Positions 62,805-62,872 of a stretch of 62,872 nucleotides of DNA are shown piece after piece; position 1 is the stretch's first letter, and the number at the start of each line of letters is the position of its first letter. The notes under the pieces were generated by a model that saw only the letters and a list, made by a program, of their open reading frames with translations, was not told the origin of the DNA and ran no database searches. A program made the translations under genes and the position numbers. The stretch comes from Ferruginibacter sp. (GTDB taxonomy: Bacteria > Bacteroidota > Bacteroidia > Chitinophagales > Chitinophagaceae). The stretch is from the NCBI GenBank assembly GCA_019638575.1, contig JAHBTN010000021.1:1-62872 (forward strand), written 5' to 3'.

Positions 62805-62872
62805 AAAATCAAAAGTCAATAATCAATATTCAATGCTCAATGTTCAACATTCAACATTCATCATTCAATAAT
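62805..62872. repeat. Dispersed AT-rich repeat, inverted copy of the left-end repeat
   Basis: The reverse complement of this stretch resembles 180-252 over most of its length; 62816-62844 is an exact 29-nt inverted match to 210-238 (containing AACATTGAGCATTGAATATT). It runs to the last base of the window. Confidence 0.85.

Overview
The window looks like a Bacteroidota chromosome fragment, probably from the Chitinophagaceae or a close relative. The evidence is Bacteroidota-type promoters (a TAnnTTTG -7 box, once with TTG exactly 19 nt upstream), an UpxY/RfaH-like NusG paralogue, several lipoproteins with a lipobox, and Bacteroidota-style gene neighbourhoods. The taxonomic call is inference from gene content. 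Both window ends carry the same AT-rich dispersed repeat in opposite orientation, including an exact 29-nt inverted match, so the window may be a contig that broke at repeats.

Region 1 (about 0.4-35.1 kb) is a large exopolysaccharide/capsule locus read entirely on the + strand. It opens with a Wza-like export lipoprotein, a Wzc-like chain-length regulator/tyrosine kinase and an UpxY-type antiterminator, and closes with a CpsB/YwqE-type PHP tyrosine phosphatase. Between them lie an asparagine synthase-like amidotransferase, an ABC exporter pair (permease and ATPase with an extra C-terminal domain), a sugar aminotransferase plus NeuD-like acyltransferase, about a dozen glycosyltransferases (GT2, GT4, GT10, GT-C), three FkbM-type and one other methyltransferase, a Wzy-like polymerase, an exosortase and a carbamoyltransferase. 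No Wzx flippase and no priming phosphoglycosyltransferase is visible.

Within 14.5-25.1 kb every intergenic gap longer than about 80 bp contains copies of one palindromic repeat (core GTTTCGTGRCTCACGAAAC), mostly arranged as inverted pairs like enterobacterial BIMEs. One gap is followed directly by a REP-associated tyrosine transposase (RAYT) gene, which has such pairs on both sides. The REP/RAYT system thus sits at the joints between glycosyltransferase cassettes. It is the most distinctive feature of the window.

Region 2 (35.1-40.6 kb) looks like a respiratory/nitrosative-stress operon: an Fe-S Rrf2 regulator with a good promoter, a cbb3-like heme-copper oxidase subunit I, a two-heme cytochrome c, two small unknown membrane proteins, a group III truncated haemoglobin, a RIC/ScdA di-iron repair protein and a 2Fe-2S ferredoxin. 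The partners suggest NO handling; the oxidase itself keeps the cbb3-type active-site tyrosine but has Gln where the conserved Glu is expected.

Region 3 (40.6-62.8 kb) is mainly housekeeping: miaA, CCA-adding enzyme, lon, an M42 peptidase, tRNA-Lys(TTT), an SDR, a SAM hydroxide adenosyltransferase, an ECF sigma factor with a membrane protein combining carboxypeptidase-regulatory-like and TonB-C-like domains, a DUF2911 protein, an RDD protein and the common SpoIIM-DUF4129-DUF4350-MoxR-DUF58 cluster, ending with truB. TTG start codons are used unusually often throughout.
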